Below, piece by piece: positions 33,579 through 42,359 of a stretch of DNA of 64,000 bases. Positions within the stretch are counted from its first letter, which is position 1. Each line of letters begins with the position of its first letter. The stretch comes from Parvibaculum sp963696585 (GTDB taxonomy: Bacteria > Pseudomonadota > Alphaproteobacteria > Parvibaculales > Parvibaculaceae): assembly GCA_963696585.1 (NCBI GenBank), contig CAVOKW010000031.1, forward strand, positions 8,099-72,098. Reading direction: 5' to 3'. The position numbers and the translations under genes are program-made. Below the pieces are notes generated by a model, which had not been told where the DNA came from, ran no database searches, and worked only from the letters and a program-made list of their open reading frames with translations.

Positions 33579-34031
33579 ATGCAACAGCCTAGCACGGAAA
33601 AAATGGCGGCTATTTCGCAAGGACTGCCGACGACCTCGGCAAAAATTCGTGCCCTTGGGGCAGCCGGGTTCAGTCGCACCGACATCGCTCGCTTTCTGGG
33701 AAAGCGTTATCAGCATGTCCGCAATGTGCTCGTACAAGAAGACGAGAAATCACGATCGGCCGATGCACCAGTTCAATCCGCCTCACTTGAAGTCAGCGCT
33801 GGTGGCCGCATTGTCATTCCCGCGGCCTTCCGCAACGCGATGGGCATTGAGGAAGGTGATCGCCTTGTTGCCCGATTGGTCGATGGCGAACTCCGGCTCC
33901 TGAGCAAACAGGCCGCCCTGCGTCAAGCGCAGGACCTTGTCAGCAAATTCGTTCGGCCCGGCACCAGTCTTGCAGATGAACTCATGACTGATCGCAAACT
34001 CGAAGCAAAAAAAGAGGCGTCGAAAAAATGA
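33579..34031 (+). CDS. VapB-like antitoxin: HTH segment joined to AbrB/SpoVT domain
   Basis: The ATG at 33579 has GGAG upstream and gives 150 residues. Residues 19-53 (TSAKIRALGAAGFSRTDIAR plus FLGKRYQHVRNVL) look like a helix-turn-helix. Residues 67-110 are a swapped-hairpin AbrB domain with GGRIVIPAAFRNAMGI and EEGDRL. The C-terminal tail is charged and likely wraps the toxin. The PIN-domain gene overlaps its stop by 4 bp. A two-part DNA-binding antitoxin is less common than a short VapB of about 80 residues. Confidence 0.85.
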   Translation: MQQPSTEKMAAISQGLPTTSAKIRALGAAGFSRTDIARFLGKRYQHVRNVLVQEDEKSRSADAPVQSASLEVSAGGRIVIPAAFRNAMGIEEGDRLVARLVDGELRLLSKQAALRQAQDLVSKFVRPGTSLADELMTDRKLEAKKEASKK

Positions 34032-34411
34032 GCGCGACTATTCTCGACGCCTCCGCCTTGCTCGCATTCCTGATGCGTGAACCCGGTGCGGAAAAAATTT
34101 CCATGATCCTTGATGGAGCGATCATGTCGAGCGTCAATCTGGCGGAAGTTGTCGCCAAACTGAGCACCCACGGCATGCCGTCGCAGGATATTGAAACTCT
34201 CTTCGAAAATCTTGAATTACAAATTGAAGAATTTGATGGAAAACGCGCCATGGCAACCGGCTTGCTCATGACCCGAACAGTCAAGGCAGGCCTTTCACTG
34301 GGTGATCGCGCCTGCATCGCTCTGGCAGAGGAAATGGGACATCCGGCAATCACGGCAGACAAGGCGTGGTTGAAAATTGGCAGCCCTGCCAAAATTCAAT
34401 ATCTCCGCTGA
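34028..34411 (+). CDS. PIN-domain ribonuclease toxin, VapC family
   Basis: VapC toxins are Mg2+-dependent RNases that usually cut tRNA or rRNA. The 127-residue protein has the four acidic residues of the PIN site: D7 (ILDASALLAFL), E40 (VNLAEVVAKL), D93 (LSLGDRACIALA) and D111 (AITADKAW). It overlaps the antitoxin gene (ATGA), and its stop lies 3 bp from the convergent DUF1285 stop. All active-site residues are intact, so it should be functional. Confidence 0.9.
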   Translation: MSATILDASALLAFLMREPGAEKISMILDGAIMSSVNLAEVVAKLSTHGMPSQDIETLFENLELQIEEFDGKRAMATGLLMTRTVKAGLSLGDRACIALAEEMGHPAITADKAWLKIGSPAKIQYLR

Positions 34412-34414
34412 GTA

Positions 34415-35083
34415 CTAACGCGCCTTCTCCGCCATGTCGGCGGCCTTCATAAAGGGAAAAAAGACGCCACCCGACCAGACGCCAAACCAGGTCTCGCCTG
34501 CATGGCTTTCTTCAACACCGCATTCGACGAGATCGTAAAACACCGCCCGATTGATCAGGGCTTCAAGGCGCGCCCGCACATGCACATAGGGCGAGGGCTC
34601 GCCTGTTGTTTCATCAATGACAAAACGCAAGGGATGTTCGCGACCGGCCACCGTTTCGTCGCCAACGCTGGTTGTGAAGCGCAACACCTGATCGCGCCCC
34701 TCGCCTTCGACCTGCATCGCAACCGCCAGAAAGGGCGCATCATCAACCTTGATGCCCACTTTCTCGACTGGCGTGACAAGATAATATTTACCATCCTCAT
34801 CATGACGCAGGATGGTCGAGAAGAGCCGCACCAGCCGGGGGCGGCCAATGGGCGTCCCCATGTAAAACCACGTCCCGTCCCGGGCGATTCGCATGTCGAG
34901 ATCGCCGCAAAAATCCGGGTTCCATTTTTCAACCGGCGGCAAACCGCGGGCCTTGATGCCCTCGGCTTCCGCAGCGACAAGGCCCTTGAGCCCGCCCGGC
35001 GCTGAAAGCGCCTCCCTGCCGGGACCGGCTGGCACGGTTTTACCCTTGTTTGCGGTCATCTTCTTCGCTGTTCCTTCGTTCAT
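34415..35083 (-). CDS. DUF1285 domain protein
   Basis: This 222-residue protein has a Lys/Ala-rich N-terminus and then the DUF1285 core: PPVEKWNPDFCGDLDMRIAR, GTWFYMGTPIGRPRLVRLFS and YYLVTPVEKVGIKVDDAPF. The family is conserved in alpha- and gammaproteobacteria with no known biochemical role. It normally heads the operon with CoA pyrophosphatase and cca; here vapBC separates them. It is divergent from moxR across 178 bp. Confidence 0.85.
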   Translation of the reverse strand: MNEGTAKKMTANKGKTVPAGPGREALSAPGGLKGLVAAEAEGIKARGLPPVEKWNPDFCGDLDMRIARDGTWFYMGTPIGRPRLVRLFSTILRHDEDGKYYLVTPVEKVGIKVDDAPFLAVAMQVEGEGRDQVLRFTTSVGDETVAGREHPLRFVIDETTGEPSPYVHVRARLEALINRAVFYDLVECGVEESHAGETWFGVWSGGVFFPFMKAADMAEKAR

Positions 35084-35261
35084 TTACTGCAAGCCGCCAA
35101 TAAAGCAGCCATAATACCGACAAGATGAACCCGGCCAATATGGCACCCGACAAACCGGATCAGCAAAATCCCTCACAGGGAATTGTGGCACAGACGTCGC
35201 CTTTCTCGCATGTCACCCATTTCACATGCTGGAAGTCGCCGTACACCTTATATGTAGGTCA

Positions 35262-36260
35262 ATGAAGACACTCAGTGAAGCAGGCGGCTCAACCGTCCAG
35301 GAAATAGAAGAGACCTGTGCCAGGATTGCCAGGGCGCGCGCCGCCATTGGCGATGTCATTTTCGGTCAGGAACAGGTCATCGACCAAACGCTTGTCACCG
35401 TCCTGGCAGGCGGCCACGCGCTGCTCGTCGGCGTGCCGGGTCTTGCCAAAACCTTGCTCGTGCATACGCTGGGTCAGGTGATGGGGCTCGACGACAAGCG
35501 CATCCAGTTCACACCCGATCTCATGCCGGCCGATATTCTGGGATCGGAGGTGCTGGAAGAAAGCGAACGCGGGTCGCGCAGTTTCCGCTTCCTGAAGGGG
35601 CCCGTCTTCTGTCAGCTCCTGATGGCCGATGAAATCAATCGCGCCAGCCCGCGCACCCAGTCAGCACTCTTGCAGGCCATGCAGGAAAAACATGTCACTG
35701 TCGCAGGCGTGCGTTATGAGTTGCCCTCACCCTTCCATGTGCTCGCCACCCAAAATCCGCTGGAGCAGGAAGGCACCTACCCGCTGCCGGAAGCCCAACT
35801 CGATCGCTTCCTGATGCAGATCGATGTCGTCTATCCCGATCTTGAATCAGAGCGCCGCATGTTGCTCTCAACCACCGGTGAAGAAACCAGCATCACACGC
35901 AAGGCCATGAGCGTTGAGGATCTTCTCGCCGCCCAGCGTCTTGTCCGCCGCGTTCCCGTGGGTGAAAAAGTCGTCAACGCCATCCTTGAGCTTGTGCGCT
36001 CGGCCCGGCCTGAGGAAGGCGCGTCGGATGAAGTGGAACGTCACGTCGCCTGGGGTCCGGGTCCACGCGCCAGTCAGGCATTGATGTTGGCCGTGCGCGC
36101 CCGCGCCCTGACAGATGGACGCTTTGCCCCCTCGATTGAGGATGTGCGCGCACTGGCCGCTCCCGTGCTGCGTCATCGCATGGCGCTCAACTTCTCGGCC
36201 CGCGCTGAGGGCGTCACGGTTGGCGGCGTCATTGACAGGCTTTGCCGTAACATCGGCTGA
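35262..36260 (+). CDS. MoxR-family AAA+ ATPase
   Basis: MoxR ATPases act as chaperones for von Willebrand-type or metal-cofactor assembly with DUF58 partners. The ATG at 35262 (MKTLSEAGGSTVQ) gives 332 residues with Walker A GVPGLAKTLLVHTL and Walker B LLMADEINRASPRTQSALLQ. Sensor 1 is ATQNPLEQEGTYPLPEAQLDRF. An ATG at 35226 is in frame but lacks a ribosome site. The downstream DUF58 gene and two membrane proteins complete the usual cluster. Confidence 0.92.
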   Translation: MKTLSEAGGSTVQEIEETCARIARARAAIGDVIFGQEQVIDQTLVTVLAGGHALLVGVPGLAKTLLVHTLGQVMGLDDKRIQFTPDLMPADILGSEVLEESERGSRSFRFLKGPVFCQLLMADEINRASPRTQSALLQAMQEKHVTVAGVRYELPSPFHVLATQNPLEQEGTYPLPEAQLDRFLMQIDVVYPDLESERRMLLSTTGEETSITRKAMSVEDLLAAQRLVRRVPVGEKVVNAILELVRSARPEEGASDEVERHVAWGPGPRASQALMLAVRARALTDGRFAPSIEDVRALAAPVLRHRMALNFSARAEGVTVGGVIDRLCRNIG

Positions 36261-36272
36261 TCGGATGATGGC

Positions 36273-37217
36273 ATGCGGCTCCCCTTTTCACTGACGGCAT
36301 CTCCGGCAGCCATGGGCCTGCGCGAACAGGCCGATGCACTGGCTGAAGCACTGCCACCACTCGTCACGCAGGCAGAGCGTATCGCCGCCACCGTGGCGCA
36401 AGGCGTGCATGGGCGACGCCGCACCGGCATGGGCGAAACCTTCTGGCAGTTTCGCCGCTTCCGTGAAGGCGACACGGCCTCATCCGTTGACTGGCGCCAC
36501 TCCGCCCGCTCAGCTCATCTTTTCGTGCGGGAAACCGAAGTCGAGGCCGCTGAAAGCGTCTGGATATGGCGCGACGGATCGGCCTCCATGAATTATGCCT
36601 CCGACCTTGCGCCCTGCACCAAGAAGGACCGCGCCTCGGTGCTTGCGCTGGCGCTCACCTCGCTCCTCGTGCAAGGCGGCGAGAGCGTCGCACCGCTGGG
36701 CGGCAATGCCACGCCGACCACGGGTCGCGCCGCCCAGCGCCGCATGGCGCATAGATTGATTGATGCGCTGGAGCCATCGCCTGATGCCGATGTGCAAAGC
36801 CTGCCACCCATTCAGGCCCTGCCGCGCTATGCCCAGATTGTACTCATCAGCGACTTTCTCTCACCCGCCGAAAAAATAATCGGGCGCCTCAAAGCCTATG
36901 CCGCAGAGGGCGTGCGCGCCCATCTCGTGCAGGTGCTTGATCCGGCGGAGGAAGACCTGCCCTTTTCGGGTCGAACCGAGTTTGAAGGCGTTGAGGAACA
37001 CACCCGATTGATGGTCGGTCGCGCCGAACGATTGCGCGGTGCCTATCACGCCAAACTGGAAGAACATCGCGGTCGCATCACAGAGGTCTGTGCCCGCGTC
37101 AATTTCACCTTTGCCGTGCATCGCACGGATCGCAGTCCGCAGGCCGCACTGCTGGCCCTGTACAGCACGCTGGCCAATGGTGTTGAAACGTTCAAGTCAG
37201 CACGGCCGGGGGTCTGA
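36273..37217 (+). CDS. DUF58 domain protein, VWA-like partner of MoxR
   Basis: This 314-residue protein has the DUF58 hallmark GRRRTGMGETFWQFRRF and EGDTASSVDWRHSARS, followed by a von Willebrand A-like half (VWIWRDGSASMNY with the DxSxS metal site, then IVLISDFL). It probably binds the MoxR ATPase. It is 12 bp after moxR and 6 bp before the next gene, so all four genes are one transcript. Confidence 0.9.
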   Translation: MRLPFSLTASPAAMGLREQADALAEALPPLVTQAERIAATVAQGVHGRRRTGMGETFWQFRRFREGDTASSVDWRHSARSAHLFVRETEVEAAESVWIWRDGSASMNYASDLAPCTKKDRASVLALALTSLLVQGGESVAPLGGNATPTTGRAAQRRMAHRLIDALEPSPDADVQSLPPIQALPRYAQIVLISDFLSPAEKIIGRLKAYAAEGVRAHLVQVLDPAEEDLPFSGRTEFEGVEEHTRLMVGRAERLRGAYHAKLEEHRGRITEVCARVNFTFAVHRTDRSPQAALLALYSTLANGVETFKSARPGV

Positions 37218-37223
37218 CAGGCA

Positions 37224-40067
37224 ATGCTGCATCTGGGTGCCCTCGCCTTTGCCAGTCCCTGGATGCTTCTGGGTCTGCTTGGCTTGCCCGTCATCTGGTG
37301 GCTGGTACGCATCAGCCCGCCTCAGCCAAAGCGCATTCGCTTTCCTGCCATCCGCCTGTTGGCCGAAATCGCCCATGAGGAAGAAACCCCCGCCCACACG
37401 CCGCTTTGGGTGCTGATCCTGCGTCTCACCCTCGCGGCGCTCATCATTCTCGGATTGGCCCGCCCCCTGTGGAATCCGGAAGTACAAACAGCCGGAAGCG
37501 GGCCCTTGCTGCTCGTCATCGACAATGGCTGGACAGCGGCAGCCCATTGGCGCGATCGCGAAGCGACACTTGAAGGGCTTTTCTCGCAAGCCCGCCGAAC
37601 CAGTCGTCCGGTCATGGTGGCAGGCACAGCCGCCGAGGCGATTGCGCCGGAACTGACTCTGGAAGCCGCCGATGAAGCGGCCAGCCGCGCCGCCAGCCTT
37701 GCGCCGCGCGCCTGGCAAACCGATCGCCCGGCCCTGCTCAAACGCTTGCAGCAAAATGCATCGCTCACAGGCCGCAACGTGCAAACAATCTGGTTGAGCG
37801 ATGGCCTGGACCAGCACGATGCCGCGGGCTTCACGCAAGGCCTGGCAAGACTGGCCGGTTCGGGCGGATTGACGGTGATGGAACCGACGCCCGAGACAGC
37901 GCCGCTCGCCTTGTTGCCGCCGGTCACGGAAGGGGAGAACCTGCGCATAGCTGTCATGCGCGCCGCCTCGTCCCTCGCCCGCAGTGGCAAGGTCCGCGCC
38001 TTGGCCGCCGATGGCGCCGTTCTGGCCGAGTCGGAATTTACGTTTGCCGCCATGCAGGATCGCGTCGAGACCAATCTCGCCTTGCCCTTTGAACTGCGAA
38101 ACCGTATCACCCGCATAACCATTGCGGGCGAAGAATCGGCAGGCGCAACAGCCCTTATTGATGACAGCCTGCATCGCCGCAGCCTCGCCATTGTCTCAGG
38201 CAGCGCCTTTGAAGAATCGCAACCCCTGCTCGCATCGGGTTTTTATCTGCAGCGTGCCCTCCAGCCCTTTGCAGAAATTCGCAGCCTCCCGCGCCCCAGC
38301 ACGACAAGCGAGATTCAGGCATTGCTCGCCCGCCCGCTCTCCGTGCTGATCTTGGCCGATGTCGGCACATTGACCCCAACCGATAAGGCGCTGCTGACCA
38401 AATGGGTCGATAAGGGTGGTGTTCTGATCCGCTTTGCAGGACCGCATCTTGCTGGGGCTGTCAGCGCCAATGAGGATGCACTCATTCCGGTGCCCTTGCG
38501 CCTTGGCGGGCGGGCGCTCGGCGGGGCGCTCTCATGGACCAATCCGCAACGCCTCGCCCCGTTTGAAACCGGCAGCCCGTTTTTCGGATTGCCTGTCCCT
38601 GATGATGTCACAATCACGCGTCAGGTCCTGGCCGAACCATCGCCTGACCTCCAGACGCATGTTTGGGCCCGCCTGCAAGACGGCACGCCCCTGGTCACAG
38701 CTGCCAATCGCGGCAACGGCCGCGTGGTTCTGTTTCACGTCACAGCCAATAGCGAATGGTCGAACCTGCCGCTCTCGGGCCTCTATGTGGAAATGCTGCG
38801 CCGGGTCATCGCCCTATCGCGCGGTGAAATCACCGCCGATGGTGCAGCCATCACGTCGGCTCCGATTTCTGATGCGGCGCTGGCGCGCGAAACGCTTCCC
38901 GCCCTCAAAACGCTTGACGGCTTTGGACGCCTCACAACCCCGCCGCCGACAGCCACGCCCATCGCGACGAGCGCCTTTGCCAGGACCATTCCCGGCCCGC
39001 GCCATCCGGCAGGATTTTATGGACCTGTCGATGGCGCCCGCGCCCTGAACGCAACCACGCAACAAACCCTGCTCCACCCGCTGGCGACGCTTGAGGGCCC
39101 GACAGCGCGCATACCATATGCAGGTAATCGTGAAATCCGGCTGCGCCCCTTGGCCCTGCTGCTGGGTGCCCTGCTCATTCTGGCGGACGGCATTGCCGCC
39201 TTGTGGATCACGGGCCTCTTCCATACCGAAAAAATACGCCCACGCCGTTTTGCCTCGCGGCTTTTCCGTATCCTGATTGTTGGTGCTTTCCTCTCAGCCG
39301 CAGTGCCGCACAGGCTCCGCGCCGCTGAAGCCGATGACAGCTTCGCCCTCAAGGCCGCGCTTGATACGCATCTGGCTTATGTCCTGACCGGTGATGCCGA
39401 AGTGGATGACGTGAGCCGCCTTGGCCTTGCCGGTCTGAGCGACGTGTTGCGCGAACGCTCCGCCTTTGAATCCGCCGAGCCCATGGGGGTTGATATTGCG
39501 CGTGATGAACTTGCCTTTTTTCCGGTGCTGTACTGGCCCATGACACCGGCACAACCGGCCCTCTCACCCGAAACACTCGCGCGCATTGACTCCTATCTGA
39601 ACAATGGCGGCACGATCATTTTCGACACCCGCGACCAGGGTGCCGGCTCCATCACGCCAGGAACCGGTCCGGGCACGCAAACCCTGCGCCGTATCCTGGA
39701 GCGACTTGACCTGCCGCCACTCGAGCAGGTGCCCGCCAATCATGTGCTCGCCCGCAGTTTCTATCTGCTGCCCGATTTTCCCGGCCGCTGGGTCGGCGGC
39801 AATTTGTGGATTGAAACCCCCGCTATCGATAATGGCGTCACGGCCCGTGACGGCGTCTCGCCGATCATCATCGGCTCCAATGATTATGCCGCCGCATGGG
39901 CCCGCGATAGTTCAGGCCGTGCGCTCTTTCCCTGTGTGCCGGGTGGCGAAATGCAGCGTGAAATGGCGCTGCGTGTCGGCGTCAATATCGTCATGTATGC
40001 CCTGACCGGTAACTACAAGTCAGATCAGGTGCATGTGCCCGCTCTCCTCGAACGGCTCGGCCAGTAG
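37224..40067 (+). CDS. BatA-like N-terminal / DUF4159 membrane protein
   Basis: This is a large 947-residue protein. Residues 1-80 are a BatA (aerotolerance regulator) N-terminus with two helices (SPWMLLGLLGLPVIWWLVR and LWVLILRLTLAALIILGLAR). A VWA-like region follows (LLLVIDNGWTAAAHWRDRE), then a flavodoxin/glutamine-amidotransferase-like segment (VLILADVGTLTPTDKALLTK). Near 640-670 there is another membrane helix. The last 240 residues are DUF4159, with LAFFPVLYWPMTPAQPALS and GGTIIFDTRDQG. The VWA metal site is degenerate (DNGWT). It is a standard third gene of alphaproteobacterial moxR clusters; its role is unknown. Confidence 0.85.
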   Translation: MLHLGALAFASPWMLLGLLGLPVIWWLVRISPPQPKRIRFPAIRLLAEIAHEEETPAHTPLWVLILRLTLAALIILGLARPLWNPEVQTAGSGPLLLVIDNGWTAAAHWRDREATLEGLFSQARRTSRPVMVAGTAAEAIAPELTLEAADEAASRAASLAPRAWQTDRPALLKRLQQNASLTGRNVQTIWLSDGLDQHDAAGFTQGLARLAGSGGLTVMEPTPETAPLALLPPVTEGENLRIAVMRAASSLARSGKVRALAADGAVLAESEFTFAAMQDRVETNLALPFELRNRITRITIAGEESAGATALIDDSLHRRSLAIVSGSAFEESQPLLASGFYLQRALQPFAEIRSLPRPSTTSEIQALLARPLSVLILADVGTLTPTDKALLTKWVDKGGVLIRFAGPHLAGAVSANEDALIPVPLRLGGRALGGALSWTNPQRLAPFETGSPFFGLPVPDDVTITRQVLAEPSPDLQTHVWARLQDGTPLVTAANRGNGRVVLFHVTANSEWSNLPLSGLYVEMLRRVIALSRGEITADGAAITSAPISDAALARETLPALKTLDGFGRLTTPPPTATPIATSAFARTIPGPRHPAGFYGPVDGARALNATTQQTLLHPLATLEGPTARIPYAGNREIRLRPLALLLGALLILADGIAALWITGLFHTEKIRPRRFASRLFRILIVGAFLSAAVPHRLRAAEADDSFALKAALDTHLAYVLTGDAEVDDVSRLGLAGLSDVLRERSAFESAEPMGVDIARDELAFFPVLYWPMTPAQPALSPETLARIDSYLNNGGTIIFDTRDQGAGSITPGTGPGTQTLRRILERLDLPPLEQVPANHVLARSFYLLPDFPGRWVGGNLWIETPAIDNGVTARDGVSPIIIGSNDYAAAWARDSSGRALFPCVPGGEMQREMALRVGVNIVMYALTGNYKSDQVHVPALLERLGQ

Positions 40068-40075
40068 GAGCGCAT

Positions 40076-42148
40076 ATGAACTGGCACATCGTTTTTGAAC
40101 CTTCGCTGCCGGTCTTCTTCATTGGCCTGATCGCCCTGCTCGGCACGATGCTGACCCTTTACTCGGCCTGGCGGCGCGCGCGGGGCACACCCTGGCGCAC
40201 GGCGGCGCTTGGCGCGATTTTGCTCGCGCTCCTCAACCCGACAATCCGTTCCGAAGATCGCGACCCGGTGAGCGATATTGTGGCTGTCGTTGTGGACCGG
40301 AGCCAGAGCCAGCAAATCGCCAACCGGCCAGCGCAAACGCAAGCCGCTCTCGCCCGCATCACCCAAAGCCTGAAGGATATTCCCGGCGTCGAACAGCGCG
40401 TGACAACGGTCACAGGCGATGCCGCCAGCGAAGAGGGAACGGCGCTTTTCGGCGCACTCGACAATCTGCTCGCTGATGTCCCGCGCGAACGCGTGGCGGG
40501 GGCAATCTTCATCACCGATGGCGAAGTCCATGACATTCCCGCGCAGGCCTCGGCGCTGGGTTTCACGGCACCTGTTCACGCCATCATCACTGGCCGCAAG
40601 AACGAAAAGGATCGCCGCCTCACCATTGTGGAAGCGCCCCGCTTTGGCATTGTTGACGAGCCGGTCACACTCTCCTTCCGTGTTGATGAGACGGAAAATG
40701 CCCAAGAATCTGACGCGCGCGTACCCGTAACCGTTTCAGTCGATGGCACGCAGGTTTCCACCACCACAACTGCAATTGGCGTCGAGGAAAAGATCACGCT
40801 TTCCCTGACGCATGGCGGCCCCAACATCATCGAAATCGATGTTGATCCGGGCGAAAATGAACTGACGCTGCTCAACAATCGTGCCGTCGTTGTGGCGAAT
40901 GGCATTCGCGACAGGCTGCGCGTCTTGCTGGTCTCCGGCGAACCCCATCCCGGTGAGCGCGCCTGGCGGAATCTTTTGAAGGCCGATCCCTCCGTCGATC
41001 TTGTTCACTTCACGATCTTGCGTCCGCCGGAAAAACAGGACGGCACACCCATCAATGAACTGTCATTGATCGCCTTCCCGACTCGCGAGCTCTTTGTTGA
41101 AAAGCTCGACCAGTTCGATCTCATCGTCTTCGACCGCTATAAGCAGCGCGGCGTGTTGCCGCTCGCCTATTTCGCCAACATTGCCGACTATGTTGAAAAG
41201 GGTGGCGCGGTTCTCGCTGCCGCAGGGCCGACATTTGCCGGCCCCTATTCAATCTATCGCACACCGCTTGCATCGATCCTGCCCGCCGAGCCGACAGGTG
41301 AAATCACAACAGGTGGTTATCGCGCCGAGGTGACGGACACCGGCAAGCGCCACCCTGTCACGGCGGATCTGCCGGGCAGCGACACGACACCACCCAACTG
41401 GGGCCGCTGGTTTCGCACGATCAATGCGAAAGCCGATCGCGGCGATGTGTTGATGGAAGACCCGGCCAAACACCCCTTGATGGTGCTGGAACATGTCGGC
41501 AAAGGACGTGTCGCGCAGTTGCTCTCCGATCAGATTTGGCTGTGGTCGCGCGGCTTTGAAGGCGGCGGGCCGCAAGCTGAATTGTTGCGCCGTCTCGCCC
41601 ATTGGCTGATGAAGGAACCCGATCTTGAGGAGGAGAACCTCTCTGCCCAGGCAGCCGCCAATCAATTGACAATCAAGCGTCGCAGCATGGCGCCAACCAC
41701 CGCGCCAGCGACTGTCACCTTCCCATCCGGCAAGACGCAAACCGTGGCGCTGACGCAAATTAACCCCGGCCGCTATGAGGCAATCCTGCCCGCCGCAGAA
41801 CTCGGCCTCTATCGCATCACACAGGGTGACCTCAAGGCCGTAACCGCCGCCGGTCCGCTGAACCCGCGCGAATTTGCCGATGTTCGGGCAACGGGTGATC
41901 GCCTGGCCCCGCTTGTAAAGGCGACGGGCGGTGGCATTTATTGGGCGGGCGAAGCGGCAAGCGACACGCCCGCCATTCGCAGCATCAGGCCCGGTCATGA
42001 CGCCGCCGGATCAAACTGGCTGGGCATCGCCCGCAATGATCAATATCTGGTCCGCGCCGTGCGGCAGGTATCCCTGCTTTCGGGCCTTGTGGCTCTCATC
42101 CTCATTCTCGGCACCCTCGCGCTGGCCTGGCGCCGAGAAGGTCAATAA
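40076..42148 (+). CDS. Large membrane protein of the MoxR cluster, VWA-like and GATase-like
   Basis: This 690-residue protein has two N-terminal helices (FFIGLIALLGTMLTLYSAW and TAALGAILLALLNP). A degenerate VWA core (VAVVVDRSQSQQIANRP and GAIFITDGEVHDIP) follows, then a beta-rich CARDB/Ig-like part (40.6-40.9 kb). A glutamine-amidotransferase-like fold comes next (LIVFDRYKQRGVLPLAYFAN), and a C-terminal helix LLSGLVALILILGTLALAW ends it. It follows the DUF4159 gene by 8 bp and closes the operon. The pairing suggests both large proteins form a periplasmic or membrane complex served by MoxR. Confidence 0.8.
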   Translation: MNWHIVFEPSLPVFFIGLIALLGTMLTLYSAWRRARGTPWRTAALGAILLALLNPTIRSEDRDPVSDIVAVVVDRSQSQQIANRPAQTQAALARITQSLKDIPGVEQRVTTVTGDAASEEGTALFGALDNLLADVPRERVAGAIFITDGEVHDIPAQASALGFTAPVHAIITGRKNEKDRRLTIVEAPRFGIVDEPVTLSFRVDETENAQESDARVPVTVSVDGTQVSTTTTAIGVEEKITLSLTHGGPNIIEIDVDPGENELTLLNNRAVVVANGIRDRLRVLLVSGEPHPGERAWRNLLKADPSVDLVHFTILRPPEKQDGTPINELSLIAFPTRELFVEKLDQFDLIVFDRYKQRGVLPLAYFANIADYVEKGGAVLAAAGPTFAGPYSIYRTPLASILPAEPTGEITTGGYRAEVTDTGKRHPVTADLPGSDTTPPNWGRWFRTINAKADRGDVLMEDPAKHPLMVLEHVGKGRVAQLLSDQIWLWSRGFEGGGPQAELLRRLAHWLMKEPDLEEENLSAQAAANQLTIKRRSMAPTTAPATVTFPSGKTQTVALTQINPGRYEAILPAAELGLYRITQGDLKAVTAAGPLNPREFADVRATGDRLAPLVKATGGGIYWAGEAASDTPAIRSIRPGHDAAGSNWLGIARNDQYLVRAVRQVSLLSGLVALILILGTLALAWRREGQ

Positions 42149-42211
42149 CGCCACGCCCCTCATTGCAAAAAATCCGTCTTGCCAGCCGGGCGGACTTCGC
42201 CTAGCCTCGAG

Positions 42212-42228
42212 ATGTTATACTATTACAT
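42212..42228. promoter_or_regulatory. Zur box upstream of the zinc ABC operon
   Basis: ATGTTATACTATTACAT is a 17-bp dyad (ATGTTATA-C-TATTACAT) that differs by one base from the known Zur core ATGTTATA-N-TATAACAT. It lies 15 bp before the leader peptide start and 128 bp before znuC. It predicts repression by zinc-loaded Zur. Confidence 0.8.
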
Positions 42229-42242
42229 ACCGGAACATCCCC

Positions 42243-42359
42243 GTGCCCACTCCCCAGCCCCCCTTCACGGCGCTTGGTGCCAGCGCCTTTGAACGCCTGC
42301 TCGTGGCAGTCCTGGCCATAGCCGTGCTCTGGCTGCTTGTCTGGTGGGCGCTGGCATGA
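42243..42359 (+). CDS. 38-residue membrane peptide, first gene of the zinc operon
   Basis: A GTG with GGAA 7 bp upstream opens a frame of 38 residues. It starts MPTPQPPFTALGASAF and continues ERLLVAVLAIAVLWLLVWWALA. The second half is one membrane helix rich in Trp and Leu, with no lysine. Its stop overlaps the znuC start in an ATGA, so ribosomes finishing this peptide can restart on znuC. No metal ligands (His, Cys) are present. It is too short for routine gene finding. A small subunit of the transporter or a translational coupler are both possible. Confidence 0.6.
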   Translation: MPTPQPPFTALGASAFERLLVAVLAIAVLWLLVWWALA

